Source: Candidatus Zhuqueibacterota bacterium (GTDB lineage: Bacteria > Zhuqueibacterota > Zhuqueibacteria > Oceanimicrobiales > Oceanimicrobiaceae). Taken from it: a stretch of 64,000 nucleotides of DNA. The stretch's first letter is position 1. Each line of letters opens with the position of its first letter. The notes below the pieces were generated by a model, which did not search any database, was not told the origin of the DNA, and saw nothing but the letters and a program-made list of their open reading frames with translations. The position numbers were made by a program, and so were the translations under genes. Positions 36,809 to 45,750 of the stretch are shown here, piece by piece. The DNA is taken from assembly GCA_029262055.1 (NCBI GenBank), contig JAJDAD010000092.1, forward strand, positions 186,001-250,000, written 5' to 3'.

Positions 36809-38652
36809 CATCGTATTGTACTTGCCTCACCAAACGACGATCCGGACTCCTGCAATCCGTCCAGGACAGTTTGATTATCTCTTGTTTCGTTTTACTCTTT
36901 GCCTGGAACAGCCCCGCCCTGGCCCAGACTGCGATTGATATTGTTTACCCCAAGGAAGGTGACCTCGTCACCGCAACCGATTCAACGTTCATTTTTGGCT
37001 CGGTCACGGGCACCAATGTGCGTCTGCTGGTCCAGGGCACACCGGTGCGGGTTCATCCCGCCGGCACTTTTCTGGCCTATGTCCCTGTTTCCCGCGGCGA
37101 GTTTACTTTCGAACTGACGGCGATCACGGGGAGTGATTCGGTAACAGCGGTACGAAACGTGCTTATTCCACCTTGGCCGGCCCCGATAGCCGCCGACAGT
37201 TTAGTCATAGACACAACATCTCTGCAGCCCCGGCACGACCTGGAGGTAATGACCGGTGATCTGGTGAACGTTGCTTTCAGGGGCACGCCGGGCATGAGTG
37301 CGGCATTTTCAATTCCCGGCTTGTTGGAGAGCACCCCGATGGTTGAACTCAATCCGTCGTCCGAAGCCTATTGGGGCGAAGCCGTTTTCGGTTTGGGGCG
37401 GACCTATCTTGCCCCGGCCCGGACAGGCTTTTACCAGGGCGTGTTTCCGGTTTCAGACCTTGCTGCGGGCACTGGCCGGGTGATGTTTGAGTTGAGCGAC
37501 GCCGATGGCTCGCAGCGCACCGCAACCGCGCCCGGCAAGCTCAGCGCCGGCGACAACAGTGTTCCGAGAGTGGCCCGGTTGCTTGGCAAAACCAACGTTA
37601 CGCGTACCGCACCTGGCCTGGCTTACGACCTTTTTCTGCCCCGGGGAGTTAAACTGGCCATTACTGGCAAAAATGGGGACTACTACCGGGCACGACTGAG
37701 CGACACTGCTGTCACCTGGATTCAGTCCCGGCTACTGGAGTTTTTGCCGGTTGGCACACCCATGCCGGTCGGCAAAGTCTCTGTAGTACGTACGCAGAAT
37801 CGGGGGAGCTCAACGGCCATCCGAATACACCTGCAGGAAAAACTCCCGTTCCGAGTTGAACAGTTGCCGGATCCGGCACAGTTACTGGTTACGATTTTTG
37901 GGGCCACTTCTGACACCGATTGGATAAAGTATGATTTTTCCGATGATTTCATTAAACAGGTAAGCTGGTCCCAGCCGGCAAGGGGTGTCTACCAACTCAC
38001 GGTCGCAATTGACGGCAAGCAACAGTGGGGCTTCAGTCCGTACTATGACGGTAACGTGCTTGTCGTTGATGTAAGAAAACCTCCGGCGGAATTGCGACTG
38101 AAGGGCCTGGTGGTTTGCGTAGATCCCGGACACGGGCCGGCCGACGGGGCTGTCGGACCGAGCAGGATGTTGGAGCGGGACGCCACACTGCGACTGGCGC
38201 TAGTCCTGAAAGAAAAGTTAGAAAAAAAAGGCGCCACGGTCTTCCTGACCCGCAAGGAGCAGCATGGGGCCGGCCTTTTGGTGCGGACAGATATGGCGCG
38301 TTATCTTGAGGCGGATCTTTTTCTCAGCCTGCACTTCAACGCGTTGCCTGATGGTGTCAATCCGTTCATGAGTCGGGGAACAAGCACCTACTATTATCAT
38401 CCGCAAAGCCGCCCGCTTGCTGCCGCTATCCAACGGCAAATGCTAAAGAAACTTAAGTTGTCAAACTTCGGTTTATACTATGACAACCTGGCCGTTTGTC
38501 GAATCACTCAGATGCCTTCGGTTTTGATTGAACCGGCTTTCATGATGCACCCGGAGGAAGAGGCTTTAATCGGCACCGAAAAGTTTCAAAAGGAAACCGC
38601 CGCTGCCATTGTGAAAGGCGTCGAAGAATTCCTCAAATCGGCCAAAGAATAA
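36805..38652 (+). CDS. Exported N-acetylmuramoyl-L-alanine amidase
   Basis: A 615-residue periplasmic peptidoglycan hydrolase. A signal peptide is present (SLIISCFVLLFAWNSPALAQ) after a basic stretch. Residues about 45-430 are beta-rich and not recognised beyond a likely SH3-like part near 265-315. The C-terminal 190 residues are an Amidase_3 domain with the zinc ligands and catalytic residues in VDPGHG, MLERDATL, LSLHFNAL and LIEPAFMM. It cleaves stem peptides from MurNAc, probably in cell separation together with SPOR proteins such as the one just upstream. GTG 36805 overlaps the moeA stop. Confidence 0.92.
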   Translation: MTSYCTCLTKRRSGLLQSVQDSLIISCFVLLFAWNSPALAQTAIDIVYPKEGDLVTATDSTFIFGSVTGTNVRLLVQGTPVRVHPAGTFLAYVPVSRGEFTFELTAITGSDSVTAVRNVLIPPWPAPIAADSLVIDTTSLQPRHDLEVMTGDLVNVAFRGTPGMSAAFSIPGLLESTPMVELNPSSEAYWGEAVFGLGRTYLAPARTGFYQGVFPVSDLAAGTGRVMFELSDADGSQRTATAPGKLSAGDNSVPRVARLLGKTNVTRTAPGLAYDLFLPRGVKLAITGKNGDYYRARLSDTAVTWIQSRLLEFLPVGTPMPVGKVSVVRTQNRGSSTAIRIHLQEKLPFRVEQLPDPAQLLVTIFGATSDTDWIKYDFSDDFIKQVSWSQPARGVYQLTVAIDGKQQWGFSPYYDGNVLVVDVRKPPAELRLKGLVVCVDPGHGPADGAVGPSRMLERDATLRLALVLKEKLEKKGATVFLTRKEQHGAGLLVRTDMARYLEADLFLSLHFNALPDGVNPFMSRGTSTYYYHPQSRPLAAAIQRQMLKKLKLSNFGLYYDNLAVCRITQMPSVLIEPAFMMHPEEEALIGTEKFQKETAAAIVKGVEEFLKSAKE

Positions 38653-38689
38653 TTGGTCAATACGTGGACCCCAGTCCGGAGGGAGTAAA

Positions 38690-39121
38690 ATGCTCGAAGC
38701 TTGCCTGAATACCCGAAGCTTGCTGGTTGCAGGTGCTTTTGTTTTTATGAGCTGCAGCAATTACAATGGCAACGTCGACTCCGGAAAGCCAGCCGGCAAG
38801 AGTGATTCTCAGTCCATTTATGTAGACACGGTTGAACCCACCAGACCGTCATTTACAGCAGAACAGCTCAGCTTAAGGATCAAAGGCAATCTGCCTTCGC
38901 CTGCCTACAAGTTTGATAGATTCGAAGTCAAGGTCAAAGGTCGTGAAATTGCCATCAGGCCACTGGCAACGATAGATACCTCCGTGATGGCTGCTCAGGT
39001 TCTGGTTCCTTTCGAGCAAGTCTGCGAGGTTGAAAACGTAAAGCCGGGTAGTTATGAAGTGAAGGTCTACGGCCGGGGAGGAAATGTCGTTTCGATAGAA
39101 AATATCAAGGTCGAGGACTAG
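38690..39121 (+). CDS. Small lipoprotein, function unknown
   Basis: A 143-residue protein with a lipoprotein signal (LLVAGAFVFMSC, Cys near residue 22) and a low-complexity linker rich in N, G, S and K. The remainder is probably one beta-sandwich domain. GGAGGGAG precedes the ATG at a good distance. No family was recognised. It follows the amidase by 37 bases and may share its transcript. Confidence 0.7.
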   Translation: MLEACLNTRSLLVAGAFVFMSCSNYNGNVDSGKPAGKSDSQSIYVDTVEPTRPSFTAEQLSLRIKGNLPSPAYKFDRFEVKVKGREIAIRPLATIDTSVMAAQVLVPFEQVCEVENVKPGSYEVKVYGRGGNVVSIENIKVED

Positions 39122-39172
39122 GTTTTCCCCTCAGTCTCTTTTCGCTCTAACAAAACTGGATTAGTGGCAGCT

Positions 39173-40114
39173 ATGGCAGGCACAGGATTCATCTACCACC
39201 CCGACTACTTGCGCCACAACACGGGTAGTGGACACCCGGAACGCAGTGAGCGTTTGCAGGCATTGGTACGCCATCTTGCGGGTACGGACTTCTATTCCGA
39301 ACTTGCGCACATCACCCCCGAACCTGCTGCGGATGAACTGATCCGCACGGTACACCCGCAATCCTACCTGGATTTCGTACAAAATTCATGCGAAACCAGA
39401 CTTCAATATTTGGACTCCGATACTGTCGTGTGTGAGCATTCTTACCGCAGTGCGCTTCTCGCGGTGGGAGGCGTCGTTACCGCGTGTCGGGCAGTCATGG
39501 CAGGGAAGGTTGCCAATGCTTTTTGCGTTGTCAGGCCTCCGGGACATCACGCCGAGCCTGAACGGGCGATGGGCTTTTGTCTGATAAATAATGTCGCCGT
39601 CGCCGCCCGGTACCTGCAACGCCAGGCCGGTATCCAGCGCGTTTGCATTATCGACTGGGACGTGCATCATGGCAACGGTACCCAGGCGGTCTTCTACAAC
39701 GACCCTTCAGTGTTGTATATCAGCCTGCATCAGCATCCGCTCTACCCGGGCACGGGTGCGACAGATGAGCGAGGGCTGGATGAAGGGACAGGATACAACC
39801 GCAATTTTCCACTTCCTGCGGGGACGGGAGATGATGAGTACATTCGTATCTTAGAGTCGCAGATTAGCCGGGGTGTTGCTGAATTCAAGCCTGATTTTCT
39901 CCTGCTGTCTGCAGGATTTGATGCACACCACCAAGATCCGCTTGCAAAGATGCTTGTCACTGAAGCTGGGTTCTCGGAAATGACCCGGCTGGTTAAGGAG
40001 ATGGCAGCAGAACATTGCGGCGGGCGTCTGGTGTCTGCCCTGGAAGGAGGGTACCATCTGGAGGCCTTGTCGGCCAGTGTTGAAAATCATTTGCGCGTAC
40101 TGCTTGACTTTTAG
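39173..40114 (+). CDS. Histone deacetylase-family (class II, AcuC-like) amidohydrolase
   Basis: A 313-residue zinc-dependent deacylase. Motifs are HNTGSGHPERSERL, RPPGHHAEPERAMGFCLINNVAVAA (the active-site His pair), IDWDVHHGNGTQ (zinc ligands Asp and His), LHQHPLYPGTGA and SAGFDAHHQDPLAKM (third zinc ligand). Bacterial members act on acetylpolyamines or acetylated proteins; the substrate is not evident. ATG 39173 is preferred; GTG 39164 is an in-frame alternative. Confidence 0.93.
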   Translation: MAGTGFIYHPDYLRHNTGSGHPERSERLQALVRHLAGTDFYSELAHITPEPAADELIRTVHPQSYLDFVQNSCETRLQYLDSDTVVCEHSYRSALLAVGGVVTACRAVMAGKVANAFCVVRPPGHHAEPERAMGFCLINNVAVAARYLQRQAGIQRVCIIDWDVHHGNGTQAVFYNDPSVLYISLHQHPLYPGTGATDERGLDEGTGYNRNFPLPAGTGDDEYIRILESQISRGVAEFKPDFLLLSAGFDAHHQDPLAKMLVTEAGFSEMTRLVKEMAAEHCGGRLVSALEGGYHLEALSASVENHLRVLLDF

Positions 40115-40194
40115 ACAGAAAAATCGGACCTTTGGATAACTGTTCTCGGTCTTTGATTTTTTTGACAATTAAGAACGAATGATGGGGACTTGAC

Positions 40195-40881
40195 ATGATC
40201 GAATTCGCCGCCGATACCGGGCTGAAGCCGGGCGATTCGCATCGATACCTGCAACAACGCAAAAAGATGATTAAGGAACAGATCATCTCGCGTGGTGTGC
40301 GCAGTTCACGTGTCCTGAAGGCCATCGAGAGTGTGCCTCGACACAGGTTTGTCGACGAAGGCAGCGAAGGCAATGCGTATGATGACACACCCCTGCCAAT
40401 CGGAGAAAGCCAGACCATATCGCAACCGTTCATCGTGGCTTATATGACCGCCGCCCTGGATTTGCGCGGCGGCGAAAAAGTCCTTGAAGTCGGTACCGGT
40501 TCCGGCTACCAGGCCGCTGTCCTCGCTGAATTGGTCAACGAGGTTTATAGCATCGAAATCAATGAAAATCTGATTATTGAAGTGGCTCTTCGGCTCAAGA
40601 AAATGGGCATCGGGAATATCGATCTTCGTTTTGGTGATGGCTACCAGGGGTGGCAGGAAGAGGCTCCTTTTGACTGCATTGTGGTAACTGCTGCGCCTGA
40701 TCATATTCCGCCGTCACTGGTAGAGCAGCTTCGGGTAGGAGGCCGGATGGTCATTCCTGTCGGCGATAGTGAACAGGAGCTGGTCTTGGTCACCAAGCGC
40801 CAGGATGGTACCTACCATCGCGAGTCACGGATCCCGGTTAGATTTGTTCCCATGCTTCGACAAACCGAGCGCAACAACTGA
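40195..40881 (+). CDS. pcm: Protein-L-isoaspartate O-methyltransferase
   Basis: A 228-residue repair methyltransferase acting on damaged aspartyl residues. It has RGVRSSRVLKAIESVPRHRFV, the PLPIGESQTISQPFIVAYM segment characteristic of PCMT, and the SAM site VLEVGTGSGYQAAVLAEL, followed by IVVTAAPDHIPPSLVEQL and GGRMVIPVG. Length is normal. GGGGA precedes the start. The RpiB-like gene begins five bases after the stop. Confidence 0.96.
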   Translation: MIEFAADTGLKPGDSHRYLQQRKKMIKEQIISRGVRSSRVLKAIESVPRHRFVDEGSEGNAYDDTPLPIGESQTISQPFIVAYMTAALDLRGGEKVLEVGTGSGYQAAVLAELVNEVYSIEINENLIIEVALRLKKMGIGNIDLRFGDGYQGWQEEAPFDCIVVTAAPDHIPPSLVEQLRVGGRMVIPVGDSEQELVLVTKRQDGTYHRESRIPVRFVPMLRQTERNN

Positions 40882-40885
40882 GCGG

Positions 40886-41527
40886 ATGAGAAAGCTCATC
40901 ACGGAACAGGACGTTCTCGATTCATGGAAAAAGCGTAGAACCAAACTATACTTAGACCCTGAGGGGATCGTTACCCCGGCCGCTCAGGAAGCTGCAAAGT
41001 CCCACCAGATTGCCATCATATGGCAGACACCGTCCAATCCAGGTACGAGTAAACCTCAGCCCAAGTCAAAAATCGCCAAAGTGATTGTCGGATGCGACCA
41101 CGGCGGTTTCGACCTCAAACAGACTGTAGTGGAGAATCTGTCTGAATTGGGTTATGAAGTTGAGGACGTCGGGACGTTTTCAACCGAAGCGGTGGATTAC
41201 CCTGATTATGCGCACTTGGTTGCGCAGAAAGTAGCACAGAACCTCACATTTGCGGGAATTATTATCGATGGTGCTGGAGTCGGTTCCGCCATCACGGCCA
41301 ATAAGGTGCCGGGCGTCAGGGCTGCTGCCTGTTATGACACTTACACGGCGCACAACAGCCGCGAGCACAACTATGCGAATGTGCTGACACTCGGCAGCCG
41401 GGTTATTGGCGTCGATACGGCAAAGCAGATAATTAAGGAATGGCTGTCCACTGACTATGGCGCTGACCGGCACGGCCGTCGGGTTGACAAGATCACCCTG
41501 ATCGAAAAGAGGTACAGCAACAAATAG
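40886..41527 (+). CDS. RpiB/LacAB-family sugar-phosphate isomerase-like protein with N-terminal extension
   Basis: A 213-residue protein. Residues about 66-205 are an RpiB domain (VIVGCDHGGFDLKQ, DYPDYAHLVAQKV, ITANKVPGVRAAACYD, SREHNYANVLTLGSRVIG). The usual catalytic Cys of the ICGTG loop is replaced by D128 (IIDGAGVGS), so activity on ribose 5-phosphate is uncertain. The first 55 residues (LITEQDVLDSWKKRRTKLYL, IVTPAAQEAA) resemble an N-terminal motif seen in some proteins linked to bacterial microcompartments; none of those shell genes are here. ATG 40886 is chosen because the longer frame overlaps pcm. Confidence 0.85.
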   Translation: MRKLITEQDVLDSWKKRRTKLYLDPEGIVTPAAQEAAKSHQIAIIWQTPSNPGTSKPQPKSKIAKVIVGCDHGGFDLKQTVVENLSELGYEVEDVGTFSTEAVDYPDYAHLVAQKVAQNLTFAGIIIDGAGVGSAITANKVPGVRAAACYDTYTAHNSREHNYANVLTLGSRVIGVDTAKQIIKEWLSTDYGADRHGRRVDKITLIEKRYSNK

Positions 41528-41605
41528 CAGTGCAACCTGCAGCCGTTTTTTTCGTTACTGACTGCAGAAGCTAGAGACAACGCATTTTCAGAAAGGGAGC
41601 GGCTT

Positions 41606-42505
41606 ATGTCAGACCCTGAGAATAAAGGGGCCGAAAAAGCATCGGAGAGTACCGGTGACGGTAAAACAAATCGTGTCTACAGATCATCTTCTGATCGAGT
41701 CATCTCAGGTGTGTGTGGCGGTCTTGCCAGTTATCTGAATATCGATGCAATTATTATTCGTGTAGTCTGGGCCTCCGCGGTGCTGTTTGGTGGCGTGGGA
41801 TTGCTGGCCTACATTCTGGCCTGGATCATTATCCCAGAAAACAATCACTCTGAACCGAAAGAGTCCCCGAAGGAGCCGGGAAGGTCCGGCCTGGTTTGGG
41901 GCGTCATCCTGGTCGCCGTCGGTACTGTGTTTTTGGTAAGACAATTCGACTGGTTTCATTTCTACCCGTTCCAATACTGCTGGCAGTGGTACCCAAGCTT
42001 TTGGAATCTCAGATTGGACCTTGTCTTGCCTCTGCTGCTTATTCTGGTAGGCGGCTACTACGTATATAATGTCCTTAAGAAGGAAGGCGATAGCAGTCAA
42101 GAGGTTGCCTCTCAAAGTGGAGAAAAAACAATGGATAGCAATAAAAGACTAACGCGCTCAACTAAGGACAGGATGATCTCCGGTGTTTGCGGTGGCCTAG
42201 CCTCATACTTCAAGGTGGACCCATCGCTGGTACGGATTGGCTTCGCCCTCCTGACCCTGGCTTCCGGTGGGTTTGCGGGAATCGTGGCTTATATTATCAT
42301 GATGGTGGTGGTTCCTGAAGAAGCGGGTGAAGATGCTTCCGGGAGCGCCACGCAGGCGGCTGCAACACCCGAAACAACTACCGCAGCGGCAGCAAAACCG
42401 CCCGCAGCCACAACACAAAAAGCAGCCCCGAAAAAGAAGACAAGCACCCGGAAGACAACCACCCGGAAAACAACCGCGCGGAAAACGCCGCCGAAACAGA
42501 CCTGA
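41606..42505 (+). CDS. Membrane protein with two PspC domains and a Lys/Thr-rich tail
   Basis: A 299-residue inner-membrane protein. Two PspC domains are clear: RVYRSSSDRVISGVCGGLASYL (about 22-78) and RLTRSTKDRMISGVCGGLASYF (about 178-240). Between them lie two hydrophobic helices of LiaI/DUF5668 type (GVILVAVGTVFLVRQ, LVLPLLLILVGGYYVY). The C-terminal 55 residues are low-complexity Ala/Pro/Thr and then strongly basic (repeats like RKTT), which could contact phospholipid or nucleic acid. PspC proteins sense envelope stress. AAGGGAG precedes the ATG. The next gene encodes a related LiaI-type protein. Confidence 0.87.
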   Translation: MSDPENKGAEKASESTGDGKTNRVYRSSSDRVISGVCGGLASYLNIDAIIIRVVWASAVLFGGVGLLAYILAWIIIPENNHSEPKESPKEPGRSGLVWGVILVAVGTVFLVRQFDWFHFYPFQYCWQWYPSFWNLRLDLVLPLLLILVGGYYVYNVLKKEGDSSQEVASQSGEKTMDSNKRLTRSTKDRMISGVCGGLASYFKVDPSLVRIGFALLTLASGGFAGIVAYIIMMVVVPEEAGEDASGSATQAAATPETTTAAAAKPPAATTQKAAPKKKTSTRKTTTRKTTARKTPPKQT

Positions 42506-42513
42506 GGAGCAGT

Positions 42514-43029
42514 ATGGAGGAGAGCCGCAAATCTTTCTTGCCCGGCATCGCTCTGATCGCTGTCGGTACCATTCTGCTGCTGCAGCGCATGGACCTGATC
42601 AGTTTCCGGTGGCGCGATCTTTACCCCTTGCTTATGTTGGCCATAAGCGGCACGCTTTACGCAATGGCCTACTTCAAAGATGACAAGAAGTCGTCGTTTC
42701 CTGCCGGGATTCTTCTGGTGCTCGGTGTCTTCTTTTTTTTAAGAAACTACGATCTCTTTTCCTTCGATTTTTATTTCTACTACCCAGGCGAATTTTGGCC
42801 GATCTTTTTGCTTGCAATTGGATTTGGTTACATCAGCAGGTTCTTGTTCGACAGGAGCGCTGTGAACCTCCTGGTGCCGGCCGCTATCTGGTTCGGCTTG
42901 GGGGTTCTGTTCATGCTTGGCCATGCGGGCTTTCTTCATCGCATCCGTTTGCGAACGTATTGGCCGCTGATTTTGATTGCGGTCGGAGCCGGTCTAGTTA
43001 TCAGCAATCTGCGTGGGAAAAGAGCATGA
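42514..43029 (+). CDS. LiaI/LiaF-like (DUF5668) membrane protein
   Basis: A 171-residue integral membrane protein with about six short hydrophobic helices in paired repeats: GIALIAVGTILLLQRMD, YPLLMLAISGTLYAM, GILLVLGVFFFLRNYD, FWPIFLLAIGFGYI, then two more. The pattern GhhLIhhGhhhLL is typical of the LiaI-LiaF-like transmembrane region. It starts eight bases after the PspC gene, with GAGGAG as ribosome binding site, so both are likely part of one envelope-stress unit. Confidence 0.8.
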   Translation: MEESRKSFLPGIALIAVGTILLLQRMDLISFRWRDLYPLLMLAISGTLYAMAYFKDDKKSSFPAGILLVLGVFFFLRNYDLFSFDFYFYYPGEFWPIFLLAIGFGYISRFLFDRSAVNLLVPAAIWFGLGVLFMLGHAGFLHRIRLRTYWPLILIAVGAGLVISNLRGKRA

Positions 43030-43325
43030 GTTTCCCTGATTTCAACGTTGTTTTCTCCATTTTATAGAATTACCAGTGCCCTATTTCGAGTCAATGTTTT
43101 TCCCCTGCAATTTGCCTTGAACTTTAACCCATCCGTAACTACCTTATAAATTCGGAATCAGGACGCATCCTGACAAACCAAGTCGTGTTCAGTTCGGCTG
43201 GAACGGCAGTTTTGTTTGCGTCTCACCGTAGAACTGCAGCGCCGGGCTGCTAGTGCGTTGTGCCAGGTTATTGAGTTAGCAGTCAGATTGGTTAGAGGAT
43301 TTTTCGATTACAACGGAGCACATTT
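43030..43325. other. Intergenic region, nothing recognised
   Basis: About 296 bases between the LiaI-like gene and the dehydrogenase. It holds no ORF, no strong hairpin and no well-spaced sigma-70 promoter; a TATAAA at about 43144 has no -35 partner at normal distance. The promoter of the dehydrogenase-aroB pair should lie here. Confidence 0.4.
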
Positions 43326-44282
43326 TTGCAGGGGATTTATCTCGAAAACGGCACCACACAACTGAAAGATCTTCCTACGCCGGCTCCCAAAGCCGACGAA
43401 GCTCTGGTGAGAGTTTCGATGGCAGGGGTCTGCAACACGGATCTGGAACTCATGAAAGGGTACATGGGATTCGAGGGCGTATTGGGCCATGAATTTGTAG
43501 GCGTAGTTGACCAGTGCAGCAAGGGTGACTGGCGCGGCAAGCGTGTGTGCGGAGAGATAAATTTTGGCTGCGGGACATGCGGCTTTTGTGCGCGTGGCCT
43601 GGAACGGCATTGCCCAAACCGGACCGTGTTAGGCATTCTGAACCAGAATGGCGCTTTCGCCGAGTCCGTGGTGATTCCGTGCGCCAACCTCATATCGGTA
43701 CCAGATACGATCTCCGACTCTGCCGCAGTTTTTGTGGAGCCACTTGCTGCTGCATTTGAGATTCTCGAACAAGTGCAGATTCAACCCAAGGATCGGGTCG
43801 CGGTTGTGGGCGACGGCAAACTCGGCTTGCTCATCTGCCAGGTTCTTCTGCTCACCGGTTGTGAATTAACCTTGACTGGAAAACACGAATCGAAGCTGGC
43901 CATTGCGCGATCGTGGGGTCTTGAAGCGCGCAACAAAGATGAAGTCACAGAGGGCGAGTTTGATCTGGTGGTAGAAGCTTCCGGGTCTGCCGCCGGCTTT
44001 GCCACGGCTTTGGAGTTGCTGCGACCCCGGGGCACGCTTGTGTTAAAGAGCACCTACGCCGGCAAGCTGGAACTGGATGCAGCCCCTATCGTGATCAACG
44101 AGATCACGGTCATTGGCTCGCGCTGCGGACTGTTTGCGCCCGCGACTAGGGCACTGGCCCGCAACCAGGTCAGGGTGGATGAGCTGGTCGATGCGGTGTT
44201 TCCATTTGAACAGGCCGCTGAGGCACTGGCACGGGCCGCACTCCCCGGAACCCTAAAAGTCCTGTTGCAAGTCAATGGTTAA
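43326..44282 (+). CDS. Zinc-binding medium-chain alcohol dehydrogenase-type oxidoreductase
   Basis: A 318-residue MDR enzyme. Catalytic zinc residues are AGVCNTDLEL and GHEFVGVV; the structural zinc site is CGTCGFCARGLERHC. The cofactor-binding part carries VAVVGDGKLGLLICQ and LVVEASGSAAGF. It is shorter than typical ADHs (about 340) but no motif is missing. Substrate unknown; the combination resembles L-threonine or sorbitol dehydrogenase relatives. The TTG start is the only reasonable one. It overlaps aroB by eight bases, so the two are coupled. Confidence 0.88.
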   Translation: MQGIYLENGTTQLKDLPTPAPKADEALVRVSMAGVCNTDLELMKGYMGFEGVLGHEFVGVVDQCSKGDWRGKRVCGEINFGCGTCGFCARGLERHCPNRTVLGILNQNGAFAESVVIPCANLISVPDTISDSAAVFVEPLAAAFEILEQVQIQPKDRVAVVGDGKLGLLICQVLLLTGCELTLTGKHESKLAIARSWGLEARNKDEVTEGEFDLVVEASGSAAGFATALELLRPRGTLVLKSTYAGKLELDAAPIVINEITVIGSRCGLFAPATRALARNQVRVDELVDAVFPFEQAAEALARAALPGTLKVLLQVNG

Positions 44283-45366
44283 CGTAAAAGTCGACTTGGG
44301 AAAAAACTCCTACCCTATTTTTATTGGCGAAGGGACGCTGGCAAAGATCGGGGAAATGTTGGAGCTCTATGGCTTCACACATGAAATAATCATCATTTCA
44401 GACGCAACCGTAGCGGAGCTTTATTCGGAACAACTGTCCCACGGTTTAAAGCGGCATTGCACGGTTTTGGGTATGCTGACTGTCCCTGCCGGAGAGCCGT
44501 CCAAGTCGATGGCTGTGGTTGAACGCCTCGTCACTGAAATGCTGGAAATGAAAGCCACGCGGGCTGCGGTTGTGCTTGCGCTTGGCGGCGGAGTTTTGGG
44601 CGACATTGTCGGCTTTACCGCTGCCATTTACAAGCGCGGTATTCCCTACATTCAAATCCCGACGACGTTGTTGGCGCAGGTGGATTCAAGCATTGGCGGT
44701 AAAACCGGGGTCAACCACCCGTTAGGCAAAAATCAAATCGGGGCGATTCACCAACCGAAGCTAGTTTGGACCGACCTGGCCTTTCTCAAATCTCTGCCCC
44801 GGCGCGAGATTATCTGCGGCATGGGTGAAATCGTAAAATATGCCATTCTTGGCGACCCCCGTTTATTCGATCTTTTGGAAGCAGAATTAGACGCCGTCCT
44901 GGCGCTCGATCCTGATTTACTCACAGGCATCGTAGAAAAGTGCAGCCGCATGAAGGCGGACATCGTCTCCAAAGACGAGCGTGAAAACGGCCTGCGCAGG
45001 GTCCTGAATTTGGGCCATACCGTCGGCCACGGATTCGAAGGCGCCCTGGGCTACGGTAAGATTTCGCATGGCGAGGCGGTTCTGCTCGGCACATTGGCTG
45101 AGGCCAAGATCGCCCGTGACATCGGCCTGCTTGCTGCCGGTGACTTCGGTCGCATCGAGAAACTGGTGTCTCGATTTGGCCTGCAGGCTGCGCTCAAAGA
45201 TGTAGATTCAGACAAAGTGCTGGAGTTGATGGGTAGCGACAAAAAGGCCGTGGCGGGCAAATCCAGGTTTGCCTTACCGAAAGAGATCGGCGAAGTTGAA
45301 ATAGTGGAGGACGTGCCTCTTACCAAAATCCGTAGCGGCATCGAGTTCGTATCCGGAAAAGGATAG
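44275..45366 (+). CDS. aroB: 3-dehydroquinate synthase
   Basis: Second enzyme of the shikimate pathway, 363 residues. Motifs: VPAGEPSKSM, LGGGVLGDIVGFTAAIYKRG, IPTTLLAQVDSSIGGKTGVN (NAD and active site), LPRREIICGMGEIVKYA, the zinc ligands in NLGHTVGHGFE and HGEAVLLG, and DKKAVAGKSRFALP. Full length. It overlaps the upstream dehydrogenase gene. A hairpin with a short T run lies about 160 bases downstream. Confidence 0.96.
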   Translation: MVNVKVDLGKNSYPIFIGEGTLAKIGEMLELYGFTHEIIIISDATVAELYSEQLSHGLKRHCTVLGMLTVPAGEPSKSMAVVERLVTEMLEMKATRAAVVLALGGGVLGDIVGFTAAIYKRGIPYIQIPTTLLAQVDSSIGGKTGVNHPLGKNQIGAIHQPKLVWTDLAFLKSLPRREIICGMGEIVKYAILGDPRLFDLLEAELDAVLALDPDLLTGIVEKCSRMKADIVSKDERENGLRRVLNLGHTVGHGFEGALGYGKISHGEAVLLGTLAEAKIARDIGLLAAGDFGRIEKLVSRFGLQAALKDVDSDKVLELMGSDKKAVAGKSRFALPKEIGEVEIVEDVPLTKIRSGIEFVSGKG

Positions 45367-45750
45367 GGACGCAAACCTGCCCGCAGCCACCGGGTTGAAA
45401 TATTCTCAGTCGAAGACTGTTCAGAATTATTGACAGAGTTGGCCCGTCGACTACTGTTCCCGCGTTTTGCTTGCCATTCGATAGAGCTTTCTTTTCGCCA
45501 GCTACTTGTTTTGCCAAAAAACGCGGTATAAACATTGGGGCGTTTATGCCTTTTCGGAGGAGTGACGATATTCAATAAATGAGGGGTCTACACCTGCTTG
45601 CAAGGAACGACCTCATTCGTTTCGGAGTTAAGAAGAGTGTGGGGCCTCAGAATAGACTTTGAAAGCCATCGTGCGATTTCAATTGTAGCAGCACAGATTA
45701 AGGTGGTCGCATAACCGAAGTAACTAATTGCAAACTGGAATGAGTGCGCC
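45367..45750. other. Intergenic region with hairpins
   Basis: About 384 bases with no convincing gene. Features seen are a small CAGTC-GAA-GACTG hairpin near 45408-45420, the terminator-like hairpin at 45525-45554, and a GGAGGAG followed by a six-codon frame at about 45555-45582 that is too short to call. The TTG start of the next gene has no good ribosome binding site. Confidence 0.4.
45525..45554 (+). terminator. Possible intrinsic terminator downstream of aroB
   Basis: GGTATAAAC (45525-45533) pairs with GTTTATGCC (45542-45550), nine pairs including one G-T, with an eight-base loop, followed by TTTT at 45551-45554. The stem is AT-rich in its middle, so strength is moderate. Confidence 0.4.

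Noticed and set aside
45555-45582. Short frame after GGAGGAG downstream of aroB.
   Set aside because: Six codons only, with no supporting context.
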